Positions 1 through 7,326 of a stretch of 16,467 nucleotides of DNA are shown in pieces. The notes below the pieces were generated by a model that was not told the DNA's origin, did not search any database, and was given only the letters and a program-made list of their open reading frames with translations. How positions within the stretch are numbered: position 1 is the first letter of the stretch; every line of letters starts with the position of its first letter. Origin of the DNA: Ignavibacteria bacterium (GTDB taxonomy: Bacteria; Bacteroidota; Ignavibacteria; UBA10030; SZUA-254); contig VBOC01000046.1 in assembly GCA_005877655.1 (NCBI GenBank), forward strand, positions 1-16,467. Direction: 5' to 3'. The translations under genes and the position numbers were made by a program.

Positions 1-1588
1 TCACCCCGATCTCGGATAATGCCTTTTCTTTAACCACGGCACCCGGCGCCGGCTCGGCGCTCAAAAGGGCACTCTTCGAAAGTGTGTCGACATACGGGCG
101 GAGCTGTTTCCGCGCGACCGAATCAAACACGGCACGAAGCTCTTCAGGAGACGGTGTGATATTTCCGGCCTTCTTGGGCGCGTTTACCAGGATGACCCTG
201 TTACGGTCGCTCATCCATCGTGCCGCGAGCCGATTGACCTCCAAGAGGGTTACCGTCGGAAGGTATTTTTTGTATAATTCGAATTCGTAGGCGATTCCCG
301 GGATCGGTTCCCGCTCGAGATAGTGGCGGATGAGTTCCGATGCAAAATTATCAGATTCAGTCTTGTCGCGCTCATTGTACGCTTGCTGAATATATCGAAG
401 AAATTCCTTCTTCCTCCGATCCAGTTCCGGCTGCGTGAACCCGAACAGCTTGACGCGCTGGCCCTCGGTGAGTGCTGCGGCGATGCCACGGAGAATGCCG
501 TTGTCCTTAACCCCGACTTCTATAGAATACGCGCCTTTCGTTCTGACCAGATTGCCCCTTGAGGACGAGGAGAAGAGGAAGGGCGGATCCTCTTTTTTTG
601 TCAGCTCAGCGAGCCGTTCATTGAGCATACCGTTGTACAGCGCTTCGACGATCGAGCGCCGGTAGTCGGCTTCCGTTGTCTCAGCCTCCACCTCCCTGAG
701 GTAGTTGATCCCGGCGGTCGAAAGCGTCGCCTCCGAATCGGTCGCAATCGCGAAGAGCGTCTCGTCATGATCGGGGACCGGGTAGAAGCGCCGGTTTTCC
801 GGGCTGCCCGGGAGCTGGACGTTTGAAAAATGCCGGCGGATCAGCTCTTCGATATGAGCTCGATCGAAATCCCCGACGGCGATTACCGCCATGAGATCCG
901 GCCGGTACCAAGTCCTGTAAAACCGGCGGAGCGTTTCGTGCCGGAAGTGATCGAGAATCGATTTCTCGCCGATGGGGAGGCGTTCCGCGTAGCGCGAATT
1001 TTTGAAAAGAATCGGGAACTGTTTGTCCCGCATCCTCGCCCCGGCTCCCCTGCCGATCCGCCATTCTTCAATGACCACTCCGCGCTCCTTGTCGATTTGA
1101 TCATCATCGAAACTGATCGAGTGGACCCAGTCTTCCATGATCTCGAATGACTTTTCCACGATGGAAGGGGTGTCCGTCGGAATCTGGAGCATGTAGACGG
1201 TCTCGTCGAAGCTCGTGTAGGCGTTCAGATCGGGGCCGAAGCGCATGCCGATCGATTCGAGATAGTTGACGAGTTCCTGCTTTTTGAAATGGGCCGTCCC
1301 GTTAAATGCCATGTGCTCGACGACGTGGGCGAGCCCGCGCTGATCGTCATCTTCGAGGATTGAGCCCGCGTTAACCACAAGCCTCAGCTCTGCGCGCTTC
1401 TCGGGTTTCCGGTTCGTCCGTATGTAGTAGGTGAGGCCGTTCGCAAGGGAGCCGGCGGTGACCGCAGTGTCGGTTGGAATCGGTTTGAGAAGATCAGGAG
1501 ATGTTGAGGAGGAATCCTGCGGCGGCTTCGGAATTGCCGCGAGGGGCAGAAAACAGATCAGGAGCGGAAGAACAAATAATCGCTTCAG
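1..1588 (-). CDS. Exported M16 (PqqL-like) zinc metallopeptidase, C-terminal part missing
   Basis: This is the first 529 codons of a predicted periplasmic zinc protease; the gene runs off the left edge, and family members are usually about 900 residues or more. The first codons read (M)KRLFVLPLLICFLPLAA, a signal peptide. The inverted zinc motif HVVEH is at residues 88-92, within GLAHVVEHMAFNGT. A likely third zinc ligand is E168 in KERGVVIEEW. The segment around 115-135 (GMRFGPDLNAYTSFDETVYM) is typical of the PqqL/YddC branch, and the frame stays open to position 2. The upstream receiver gene ends in TAG at 1595-1597 in this same frame, and the first in-frame ATG lies inside the zinc motif. 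The start must therefore be non-ATG. CTG at 1586-1588 gives the best signal peptide and follows a GGTGAG-like ribosome site. Family assignment is secure, substrate unknown, and the start codon inferred. Confidence 0.9.
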   Translation of the reverse strand, partial: MKRLFVLPLLICFLPLAAIPKPPQDSSSTSPDLLKPIPTDTAVTAGSLANGLTYYIRTNRKPEKRAELRLVVNAGSILEDDDQRGLAHVVEHMAFNGTAHFKKQELVNYLESIGMRFGPDLNAYTSFDETVYMLQIPTDTPSIVEKSFEIMEDWVHSISFDDDQIDKERGVVIEEWRIGRGAGARMRDKQFPILFKNSRYAERLPIGEKSILDHFRHETLRRFYRTWYRPDLMAVIAVGDFDRAHIEELIRRHFSNVQLPGSPENRRFYPVPDHDETLFAIATDSEATLSTAGINYLREVEAETTEADYRRSIVEALYNGMLNERLAELTKKEDPPFLFSSSSRGNLVRTKGAYSIEVGVKDNGILRGIAAALTEGQRVKLFGFTQPELDRRKKEFLRYIQQAYNERDKTESDNFASELIRHYLEREPIPGIAYEFELYKKYLPTVTLLEVNRLAARWMSDRNRVILVNAPKKAGNITPSPEELRAVFDSVARKQLRPYVDTLSKSALLSAEPAPGAVVKEKALSEIGV

Positions 1589-1594
1589 ATTGGA

Positions 1595-2647
1595 CTACTC
1601 ACCCCCCGATGAACCGCTCTGGACCGCCCGGCCTGTGCGCCTATCGATAACCATCTTCTTATATTTCGCGGTGCATTCCGGGCAGATGCCGTGGCTGAAA
1701 TCGGCATCGGTGTGATCGTGCAGATACGCCTCGACTTCAAGCCAGTACCCTTTGTCGTCCCGGATTCGCTTGCACCACGAGCAGATCGGCAGGAGGCCTT
1801 TGAGAGATTTTACCTGCGCGAGCGCGCCTTGAAGCTCTTGAATGAGCTTTTCCTGCGCCGCCTGCGCTTGCCTCCGGTCGGTGATATCGCGGGCAATCGA
1901 GAGAACCACTGATTCGCCCTTCATATTGAAGATCCGCGTGTTGATCTCAAAGGGAATCTTTGCTCCAAGTTTTGAGATCAGGGTCGTTTCAAACGTGAAG
2001 CTTCCGCTCTCCCCCCTGTTGCGCAGGATCTTCGTGAGCTCATCCATCCCTTCCTTAGTCTCGATGCTGCCGCGCGACATCTCGAGAAGTTCATATCGCT
2101 CGTAGCCGAGAAGGCGGCAGGTCGTATCGTTTACTTCCAATATGCGGCCCGGCTTGAAATCCTTCGTAAGCTGGTAGAGGAAAACGGCATCGTACAAATT
2201 ATTGAACAATTCACGAAACTTCCTCTCATTCTCGCGAAGGGCTTCCTCCATCAGGCTTCGCTTGACCCGGCCCTCCGCCTCACGCAGCGCCCGGCGGACG
2301 ACAGGAGTGAGCCTGGACAATCGATGCTTCAGGACGTAATCGGTCGCCCCCTGCTTGAGCGTCTCAATGGCAAACTCTTCTCCGATCGTTCCGGAGACCA
2401 CGATGACAGGAACCTGGGGGCATCGTCTCTGGCAAATGTCGAGAGCGGCCATGCCTCCGAACGACGGAACAGAGTAGTCTGCGAGGATGACGTCCGGACT
2501 GAACTCATCCAGCGCGCGCAGGAATGCCTCCTTCGTGTCTACGCGCCTCGCCGTGAATTCGATTGACCCCCGCCGCAGCGTACTCTCCGCCAGCTCCGCA
2601 TCGCTGGGGTCATCCTCCAGTATCAGAATTCGAAGCTTGTTTTCCAA
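1595..2647 (-). CDS. Response regulator: receiver + PAS + paired-Cys C-terminal module
   Basis: This is a 350-residue cytoplasmic signalling protein with no DNA-binding, kinase or GGDEF output. Residues 4-125 form a receiver domain with acidic pocket E11/D12/D13, phospho-acceptor D57 (VILADYS) and conserved K107. A short helix leads to a PAS domain at about 146-258, ending in the typical ARDITDRR linker. A coiled coil (258-285) follows, then a small module with C289-x2-C292 and C322-x2-C325 that could bind a metal. I chose TTG at 2645-2647 because a GGGGA ribosome site precedes it and the receiver then begins with MENKLRILILEDD. An ATG at 2698 would add 17 residues that read as the out-of-frame tail of the upstream SRPBCC gene and has no spaced ribosome site. 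The chosen start overlaps SRPBCC by 25 bases. Its cognate kinase is not in the window. Confidence 0.88.
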   Translation of the reverse strand: MENKLRILILEDDPSDAELAESTLRRGSIEFTARRVDTKEAFLRALDEFSPDVILADYSVPSFGGMAALDICQRRCPQVPVIVVSGTIGEEFAIETLKQGATDYVLKHRLSRLTPVVRRALREAEGRVKRSLMEEALRENERKFRELFNNLYDAVFLYQLTKDFKPGRILEVNDTTCRLLGYERYELLEMSRGSIETKEGMDELTKILRNRGESGSFTFETTLISKLGAKIPFEINTRIFNMKGESVVLSIARDITDRRQAQAAQEKLIQELQGALAQVKSLKGLLPICSWCKRIRDDKGYWLEVEAYLHDHTDADFSHGICPECTAKYKKMVIDRRTGRAVQSGSSGGE

Positions 2648-3099
2648 CGATTCCCCGAAAAATACTTCTTGAGAGGCTGCCAGTAGTAATCGATCCATCC
2701 CCTGCGATAATTGTCGGCCTGTATCGAAGGAACGTTTTTCTGTATCATCGTCACCTCCGTGCCCCGGCCTTTGACCTTGAATTTCAATTCAAGAAGGGAG
2801 GGTTTGCACCCGCTCGGCCATTCCGTCGTCTTCCATTCCTGCACGATCCGGCTCGCGTTTTCAAGCTTGAGGTTTTTCCCGGAAATATAGCCATCCCACG
2901 CGGTAAACCGGCCGCCGACCCGGCGCTCGCATGTTGCTCGGGCACCCGTAAATGCCGAATGCTTTTGTTCATTCAGAAGCGCGTCATAGATTTCGACGGG
3001 CTTCGCGCGGATGAACTCCTTCTGCTTGATCGTCGTGGTCCTGAGGGCCGGTTTCTTCGCTCGCGGAGTCCTTGTTGATTTTTCGCTCGTCGGCTTCAT
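2623..3099 (-). CDS. SRPBCC / AHSA1-domain protein
   Basis: This is a 158-residue soluble protein of the START-like AHSA1 (Hsp90 activator homologue 1) family. Members have a helix-grip fold with a hydrophobic cavity, and most bacterial ones have no known ligand. The first 25 residues are rich in Lys, Arg and Thr and look like a disordered basic tail. The core starts at about residue 26 (KQKEFIRAKPVEIYDALLNEQ). It continues through a GGRFTAWDGYISG strand pair and the WKTTEWP strand, and ends in the long helix WIDYYWQPLKKYF, all typical of the family. ATG at 3097-3099 has an AGGAGAT ribosome site 5 bases upstream and a consensus-like promoter at 3175-3202. It is the first gene of the leftmost unit, and its 3' end overlaps the response regulator gene. 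The molecular function is unknown. Confidence 0.85.
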   Translation of the reverse strand: MKPTSEKSTRTPRAKKPALRTTTIKQKEFIRAKPVEIYDALLNEQKHSAFTGARATCERRVGGRFTAWDGYISGKNLKLENASRIVQEWKTTEWPSGCKPSLLELKFKVKGRGTEVTMIQKNVPSIQADNYRRGWIDYYWQPLKKYFSGNRWKTSFEF

Positions 3100-3146
3100 T
3101 GCGGATCTCCTTTTTGCGTATCGATATTTTGCCTCGCCTCGCTCAT
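3096..3146 (-). CDS. Possible 16-codon leader ORF upstream of the SRPBCC gene
   Basis: Between the promoter at 3175-3202 and the SRPBCC start lies a short frame, MSEARQNIDTQKGDPQ. It is preceded by a near-perfect GGAGGAG ribosome site (3155-3161) with an 8-base spacer. Its TGA (3096-3098) overlaps the SRPBCC ATG by two bases, forming an ATGA junction. The arrangement is what translational coupling or a leader peptide would look like. The peptide has no recognisable motif and no run of a single amino acid, so amino-acid attenuation is not indicated. It could be fortuitous, since the SRPBCC gene also has its own good ribosome site. Confidence 0.3.
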   Translation of the reverse strand: MSEARQNIDTQKGDPQ

Positions 3147-3174
3147 AGCGTGAGCTCCTCCATGGCTGATCAGG

Positions 3175-3202
3175 AATATAAGGAGTTTTGTTCTAATGTC
3201 AA
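3175..3202 (-). promoter_or_regulatory. Sigma70-type promoter for the SRPBCC-response regulator-M16 unit
   Basis: On the minus strand the sequence reads TTGACA (3197-3202), a 16-base spacer, then TATATT (3175-3180). This is a perfect -35 and a five-of-six -10 element. Transcription would start near 3168, leaving a leader of about 70 bases before the SRPBCC ATG. It is the best promoter match I found between genes in the window. Confidence 0.7.
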
Positions 3203-3276
3203 ACGGACTTTTGCCGGAAGTCACCGGGAACTGCCTGGATCCGCATTTTGGGAAGTTTCCGGCAGGATACATCAAG

Positions 3277-3310
3277 CCCGTTCAAAAAGGCCTTTTTGCG
3301 GGGGTACCCC
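3277..3310. terminator. Palindrome just after the LMF1 stop, candidate terminator
   Basis: Immediately after the LMF1 TAG come two overlapping palindromes. One is GGGGTACCCC (3301-3310). The other is a hairpin with CCCG/CGGG at its base and CAAAAA/TTTTTG above it, closed by GGCC (3277-3302, with a two-base bulge). The A/T arms would allow it to end transcription in either direction. However, it lacks a GC stem directly followed by a U-tract, so it is a weak terminator model. An operator is an alternative reading. The position between two transcription units supports a boundary role. Confidence 0.4.
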
Positions 3311-4848
3311 TATTCGGTTCTGAGGGAGATTGGGGGTAAATAGTGCCCTTCCAACTCGCGACTCCACCAGTTCCCGGTTTTTTGTCTTGTTGCAGCATCA
3401 GTGAAGTGATAAACGTACAACTCGGCCCGAACGTATTTGGGTCTCCTCCCACCGAACGGATTATCGTCGAGGAGCCCCGATACCTCCGGCGATCCCTGCA
3501 GCAGGCGAACACAGAGGTTCACAAACCATCGGTTTTCTGCATATGTTCCGAGGGCCGCGAACCACATCTGCCAGTCCAGTCGCGGTTGATGCGGCTCAAC
3601 CCAGGGCGGGGGACGGCGAAGATCGCCCGGCTTATATCTGAACCCGTATTCCTTCCATGTCGATCCGTCGTCGCTTCCTTCGATGATGATTTCCAGCCGC
3701 GGCCGGGTCATGACGGCAAAGAGCCCATAGCGGTTCACCAGATCGAAAGGAGCGAGCCAACCCTCAATTGAGCCGACCGGGTCCGGCAAGGAGGCACGTC
3801 CAAGAAACAGGTGGTAAAACTGAACGAGGTTCAGGTAAACAATGAGAACCGCAAGGCCGAGTCTGATCGGGCTCCTGCGGGCCGGAGTGTTCGTACGGAT
3901 CTTTTCCCGGACCCTCCCCGGCACGAGCGACTTCAACGCCGCGTCGTCGAGCAATGTGAGGCAGAGAGCCAGCGTCAGAAAGTTAAAGAACGTATAATTC
4001 CCTGTGAGCATAATGACCGTCATGAAAACCGAAACCGTCCCGCAGGCGATGAGACGCAGTCTTCGGGGGGCGAAGAAAAGAAACGGCACGCCGAGCTCGA
4101 TTATAAACATGATCGTGCACGAGATTTCCTGAAACCAGAGGGGCAGCTGGTGGGCATACCAGGCTACGGGCGTGGGGAGCGGCTGAGTCTCATAATGAAA
4201 CGTGAGTGTCGTGAGGCTTCTCCACGATTCGTCGCCGGAAGCAAGTTTGACATAGCCGGAGAAAAACATCAGCCGGAATAAGAGCAAGCGGAACAGATGG
4301 ATCATCGTCCCAGAGGGCGCGCCCGGGGCGGAGAGTCTCGGAAGTAATTGCCCTGGCGCAAAGAAAATCGCAAGAAAGCCGGTCTCGAGCAGCAGGATGT
4401 CCCACTGGAACGAAAGAAACTCCTGTCCCGCCACGACGAGCGACAGATAGAGCAGCCACGACAGGGCAAGCATCGGCGCCTGGGCAACCCCCACCGTGAG
4501 AAGTAACGCCGCCGCCGCGCCGCCCCAGCAAAGCGCCTGGAGAACCGTATCCCCTGCCCCGAGCAAACCGAGACTCGGAAAGCGCCACGCAGCGCCCGCC
4601 CCGTAAGATTCACGGACGGCCCGGAAGAATTGCTGGGCGGGAAGAATTCCATCTTCGCCGATCAGTCCGAGGATCTGAGCACCGAGGGAGAGAAAAGCTA
4701 CGAGGTAGATGAGCCCGATGACGCGAAGGAAGATCCAGCGAACGGTATCGTATGTCGGGGGTTCCGGTTCATTTCCCCGGAGGATCCGGGGTAGTGCGGC
4801 CTGGAGCGCGCGGAATCGCGCGGGCCAACCCGAGAAGTGGCTCCTCAA
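3310..4848 (-). CDS. Lipase maturation factor (LMF1) family membrane protein
   Basis: This 512-residue polytopic membrane protein belongs to the LMF1 family. Animal LMF1 is an ER protein needed for folding of secreted lipases; the role of bacterial homologues is not established. Family signatures run the whole length: RWIFLRVIGLIYLVAFLSL (37-55) as the first membrane helix, FQWDILLLETGFLAIFFAP (147-165), LTGNYTFFNFLT (281-292) and NRYGLFAVMTRPRLEIIIEG (372-391). A soluble C-terminal part has EPHQPRLDWQMWFAAL (418-433). Several further hydrophobic helices lie between 40 and 345. The start is TTG at 4846-4848, within a TTGA overlap with the preceding lipoprotein stop. No ATG or GTG occurs before the first helix, so translation is probably coupled. 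The length is normal for bacterial members. Family call is firm, function is inference. Confidence 0.92.
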   Translation of the reverse strand: MRSHFSGWPARFRALQAALPRILRGNEPEPPTYDTVRWIFLRVIGLIYLVAFLSLGAQILGLIGEDGILPAQQFFRAVRESYGAGAAWRFPSLGLLGAGDTVLQALCWGGAAAALLLTVGVAQAPMLALSWLLYLSLVVAGQEFLSFQWDILLLETGFLAIFFAPGQLLPRLSAPGAPSGTMIHLFRLLLFRLMFFSGYVKLASGDESWRSLTTLTFHYETQPLPTPVAWYAHQLPLWFQEISCTIMFIIELGVPFLFFAPRRLRLIACGTVSVFMTVIMLTGNYTFFNFLTLALCLTLLDDAALKSLVPGRVREKIRTNTPARRSPIRLGLAVLIVYLNLVQFYHLFLGRASLPDPVGSIEGWLAPFDLVNRYGLFAVMTRPRLEIIIEGSDDGSTWKEYGFRYKPGDLRRPPPWVEPHQPRLDWQMWFAALGTYAENRWFVNLCVRLLQGSPEVSGLLDDNPFGGRRPKYVRAELYVYHFTDAATRQKTGNWWSRELEGHYLPPISLRTE

Positions 4849-5627
4849 GGGAGCTCTGCGACAAGTTCCCTCGCCATGCCCAGAATTTTATCGGGATACA
4901 GAACCCCGCCCGACATGAAGCGCCGATCCTCCCAGATAATCTCGCCGTTCCTTGCATCGATCACAAAAAACAACATCGAGAGCTGGGAGACCGACTGCAG
5001 CCCGATGATTCCGCCCGTCACGCTTCCGTTGACGGTCGCCTTTCCGACCCCCATGCTCACGGGCTCATTGAATCCTCCGGCGAGCACGATTGCGATCATT
5101 TCGCAATTGATCCGTTTTCCGATCGGCATCGCCTCCGGAATCACGAATGACACGTCGCGTCGCTTTTCCGGGAGATTGATAAGGGAAGAATAAACGTGGA
5201 CCAGGTGTTCAAGAATCGTGTCGGGCAGGAATAAGGTGTCGATCAGAAACGGGGGATGCGCGATCTGCAGCTCTTCGGAACGGGCGTTCGCGGTCTGTGC
5301 AACTTTGTAGCCCTTCTCCTGCTTCATGAGTAATCCCATCGAGGAGAGGGTCGTCATTCGCACGGGGTAACCCTTGCGGCTCAGGCTGTCGGCACAATCG
5401 GCGAGGAGTCTTCCGGCGATACGCTTGTTTTCAACGATGTCGACCTTGTTCGTATCTCCGAAGAGGCCGTCGATGACGAGGTAATCCATCACGATTCCGA
5501 CGCTCGCGAACTGTTTTTTTTGTTCCGGAAAGGATGGATAGAGCGTCGATCGCGATGGCCCGCAGCCCGAAAAAGATCCCAGAATCAAGCAGACCGCGAG
5601 CAATGCCGACCCGCTCGCGGCTTTCAC
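4845..5627 (-). CDS. Predicted lipoprotein of unknown function
   Basis: This is a 260-residue secreted protein that I do not recognise as a named family. The N-terminus MKAASGSALLAVCLILGSFSGC is a lipoprotein signal peptide with lipobox-like FSGC, putting the lipidated Cys at residue 22. The mature protein is mixed alpha/beta. A glycine-rich stretch, GSVTGGIIGLQSVSQLSMLF, leads into VIDARNGEIIWEDRR. That form (a strand, then a residue pair such as GEIIW) is common in small bacterial envelope lipoproteins that report or bind at the outer membrane. The start is GTG at 5625-5627 in a GTGA overlap with the kinase stop, with a GGGGGAG ribosome site close upstream. Its TGA overlaps the LMF1 start. 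Wedged between a kinase-like enzyme and LMF1, it is likely their envelope-side partner, but that is inference from position only. Confidence 0.8.
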   Translation of the reverse strand: MKAASGSALLAVCLILGSFSGCGPSRSTLYPSFPEQKKQFASVGIVMDYLVIDGLFGDTNKVDIVENKRIAGRLLADCADSLSRKGYPVRMTTLSSMGLLMKQEKGYKVAQTANARSEELQIAHPPFLIDTLFLPDTILEHLVHVYSSLINLPEKRRDVSFVIPEAMPIGKRINCEMIAIVLAGGFNEPVSMGVGKATVNGSVTGGIIGLQSVSQLSMLFFVIDARNGEIIWEDRRFMSGGVLYPDKILGMARELVAELP

Positions 5628-6190
5628 ACACTCCCCCGCTTCCGGACCCGCGCCAGGAATTTATTCTTGATCTCCTCGACAACCTCCGTAACGCTCCTCC
5701 CTTCGTTCATCACCACAAGGTCATAGAGCGGCAGGTACCGGGTTGAATCCGCCGCATTTCCCATCCGTTCCGCGACCTGCTCCGGCGTGTGGGTCTTTCG
5801 GGAGAGGAGGCGCTCTTTGATCGTATCTAATGAAGCGCTCACGAAAACGCCGAACGAACTATTCACCGCCGATCTCACCGTCATCGCGACCGCGTGGTTC
5901 CCGCGCCCGAGCGATTCGGATGTTTCCTTTAACGGCAGGCCATAACACATTCCGAATTTGTAGCACTTATGCTCAAGAAACGCGCCGCGGGCCGCTAACG
6001 CCTGGAATTCAGATTGCGGGATAAATTCATACAAATCCTCGTCGTTGTCCGACTCCCGCCTCATCCTGGTCGTGTATCGTTTGATCAAATCAAAATGAAT
6101 GTCCCTAAGATCGAGCAGCCCCCGGACGATCGTCGATTTTCCAACCGCACTGGGACCATCGACGACCAGCAGAAACCCTTTTTCTCTCAT
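5624..6190 (-). CDS. Divergent guanylate-kinase-like P-loop kinase
   Basis: This 188-residue cytoplasmic protein is related to guanylate kinase (GMP + ATP to GDP + ADP). The Walker A loop GPSAVGKST is at residues 12-20. The nucleotide-monophosphate region has YTTRMRRES (39-47), LYEFI (53-57), the FLEH turn (71-74) and the YG of MCYG (81-84). The lid region ERLLSRKTHTPEQVAERM (126-143) and YDLVVMNEG (156-164) also match the fold. The segment normally reading as IDxQG in Gmk is instead HAVAMTVRSAV (99-109), so a conserved contact is missing. That, together with its lipoprotein and LMF1 neighbours, suggests it is not the housekeeping Gmk. The substrate may be a different phosphorylated compound. 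ATG at 6188-6190 follows a GGGGG ribosome site. A 98-base gap separates it from the glycosyltransferase upstream; I see no convincing promoter there. Confidence 0.78.
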   Translation of the reverse strand: MREKGFLLVVDGPSAVGKSTIVRGLLDLRDIHFDLIKRYTTRMRRESDNDEDLYEFIPQSEFQALAARGAFLEHKCYKFGMCYGLPLKETSESLGRGNHAVAMTVRSAVNSSFGVFVSASLDTIKERLLSRKTHTPEQVAERMGNAADSTRYLPLYDLVVMNEGRSVTEVVEEIKNKFLARVRKRGSV

Positions 6191-6288
6191 AGGCCCCCGA
6201 TCAACCGAGCGCGTCCGGGATCTGTGTTCAAGCAGAGGAGTGTTTTATCATTCGACAGGCGGTGAATATAGGTATTTCAGATGCAAGA

Positions 6289-7326
6289 TCAAACCGATGA
6301 GAGGAGGCGTTCGTACGCGCGGGCGGTTTTTTCCGCAACTCGCTCCCAGAGATACTCGCCGCGGACATGATCCCTCAGCGCTCCGTCCTTTGGTTTATTG
6401 AGTGCGGTGACGATCCCGTGATGGATCAATTCCACGGAGGTGGGTTCAACATACTCGGCATGGGAGCCGAAATATTCCTCTGTCCCGCCGTACTTGGTAA
6501 TCGCAATTTTCGCGCCCGCAAGCGCCGCCTCGAGCGCGGCGATACCCGGTGTCTCGAACAGTGACGGGAGCGCAAAAACGTCGCACGCGGCATACGCGGA
6601 TGCGAGAAGGTCTGATTCGTGCGGGAGGGAATCAAGAACGGTCAGGCGGGGATTCTGCTTCGCCCGCTCAAGACAGCGCCGGCCTTCTTCGCTCTGCTCG
6701 ATCCTCCCGATAATGACGGCCGGGACATTGAGATCTTCGAGCGCTCGGATCAGCCTCACGACGTTTTTCCGGGCGGGCCCGATGTGGCCGGCATTGAGAA
6801 CAAAACCCTCAACATGATAGCTCTCGCTGAACAGTTTCGGATCGGCGTGAAAAAATCGTTCTTCGACTCCGTTGGGGATTACCTCGACCCGTTCGCGCGG
6901 AATCCCGAAGCCTCGCTCGATGAGGTCCGCTTCCCGGCGGGTGTTCGGCAGCACGATGCGGGACCACGAACAGATCTCCGCGGCAATGCTGTAGTCGGTC
7001 CAGGTGCCGGGGGCCAGCTTGCGGAGGGTGCGGTCGACAGTCACGACCGTTCGGATGACCGGCCATGAATGACGGGTAAAAAAGATCGGCGTGACAACCA
7101 TCGGGATACCCAATTTTCTGATCTCCCTCGCCAGGTGGTAGGTACCGAGGTTTGCCCCGAATAAATGCACAAGATCGATCTCCTTGGGCTGAACCTCCGC
7201 CCAGGAATCGAACAAAGTCACCTCTACCCCGCACCCCTCCAGCCCGCGTTTCATCTGGAAAATCTGGGTGCGCGGTCCCCCCTTTAACATCATGACGGAT
7301 TGGTATGTCGCCAGGCAGACCCTCAT
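6289..7326 (-). CDS. GT4-family glycosyltransferase
   Basis: This 345-residue GT-B glycosyltransferase transfers sugar from an activated donor during glycan assembly at the cytoplasmic face of the membrane; neither donor nor acceptor can be read from sequence. The C-terminal Rossmann domain shows the GT4 pattern: NAGHIGPARKNVVRLIRAL, then CDVFALPSLFETPGIAALEA with the two Glu of the EX7E nucleotide-sugar motif, then YGGTEEYFG. I start it at ATG 7324-7326, which forms an ATGA overlap with the deacetylase stop and has a GAGG ribosome site. The longer open frame to 7614 adds a 96-residue, Arg-rich stretch that is antisense-like shadow of the upstream gene. It is the last gene of the glycan cluster, with no clear terminator after it. 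Confidence 0.9.
   Translation of the reverse strand: MRVCLATYQSVMMLKGGPRTQIFQMKRGLEGCGVEVTLFDSWAEVQPKEIDLVHLFGANLGTYHLAREIRKLGIPMVVTPIFFTRHSWPVIRTVVTVDRTLRKLAPGTWTDYSIAAEICSWSRIVLPNTRREADLIERGFGIPRERVEVIPNGVEERFFHADPKLFSESYHVEGFVLNAGHIGPARKNVVRLIRALEDLNVPAVIIGRIEQSEEGRRCLERAKQNPRLTVLDSLPHESDLLASAYAACDVFALPSLFETPGIAALEAALAGAKIAITKYGGTEEYFGSHAEYVEPTSVELIHHGIVTALNKPKDGALRDHVRGEYLWERVAEKTARAYERLLSSV

Noticed and set aside
2563..3078. A 171-codon plus-strand frame opposite the SRPBCC gene
   Set aside because: Antisense to SRPBCC, with composition and no motif typical of a reverse-frame shadow.
6191..6288. Promoter for the kinase cassette
   Set aside because: TTGCAT and TATATT are present but only ten bases apart, and no other -35/-10 pair at 16-18 spacing was convincing.
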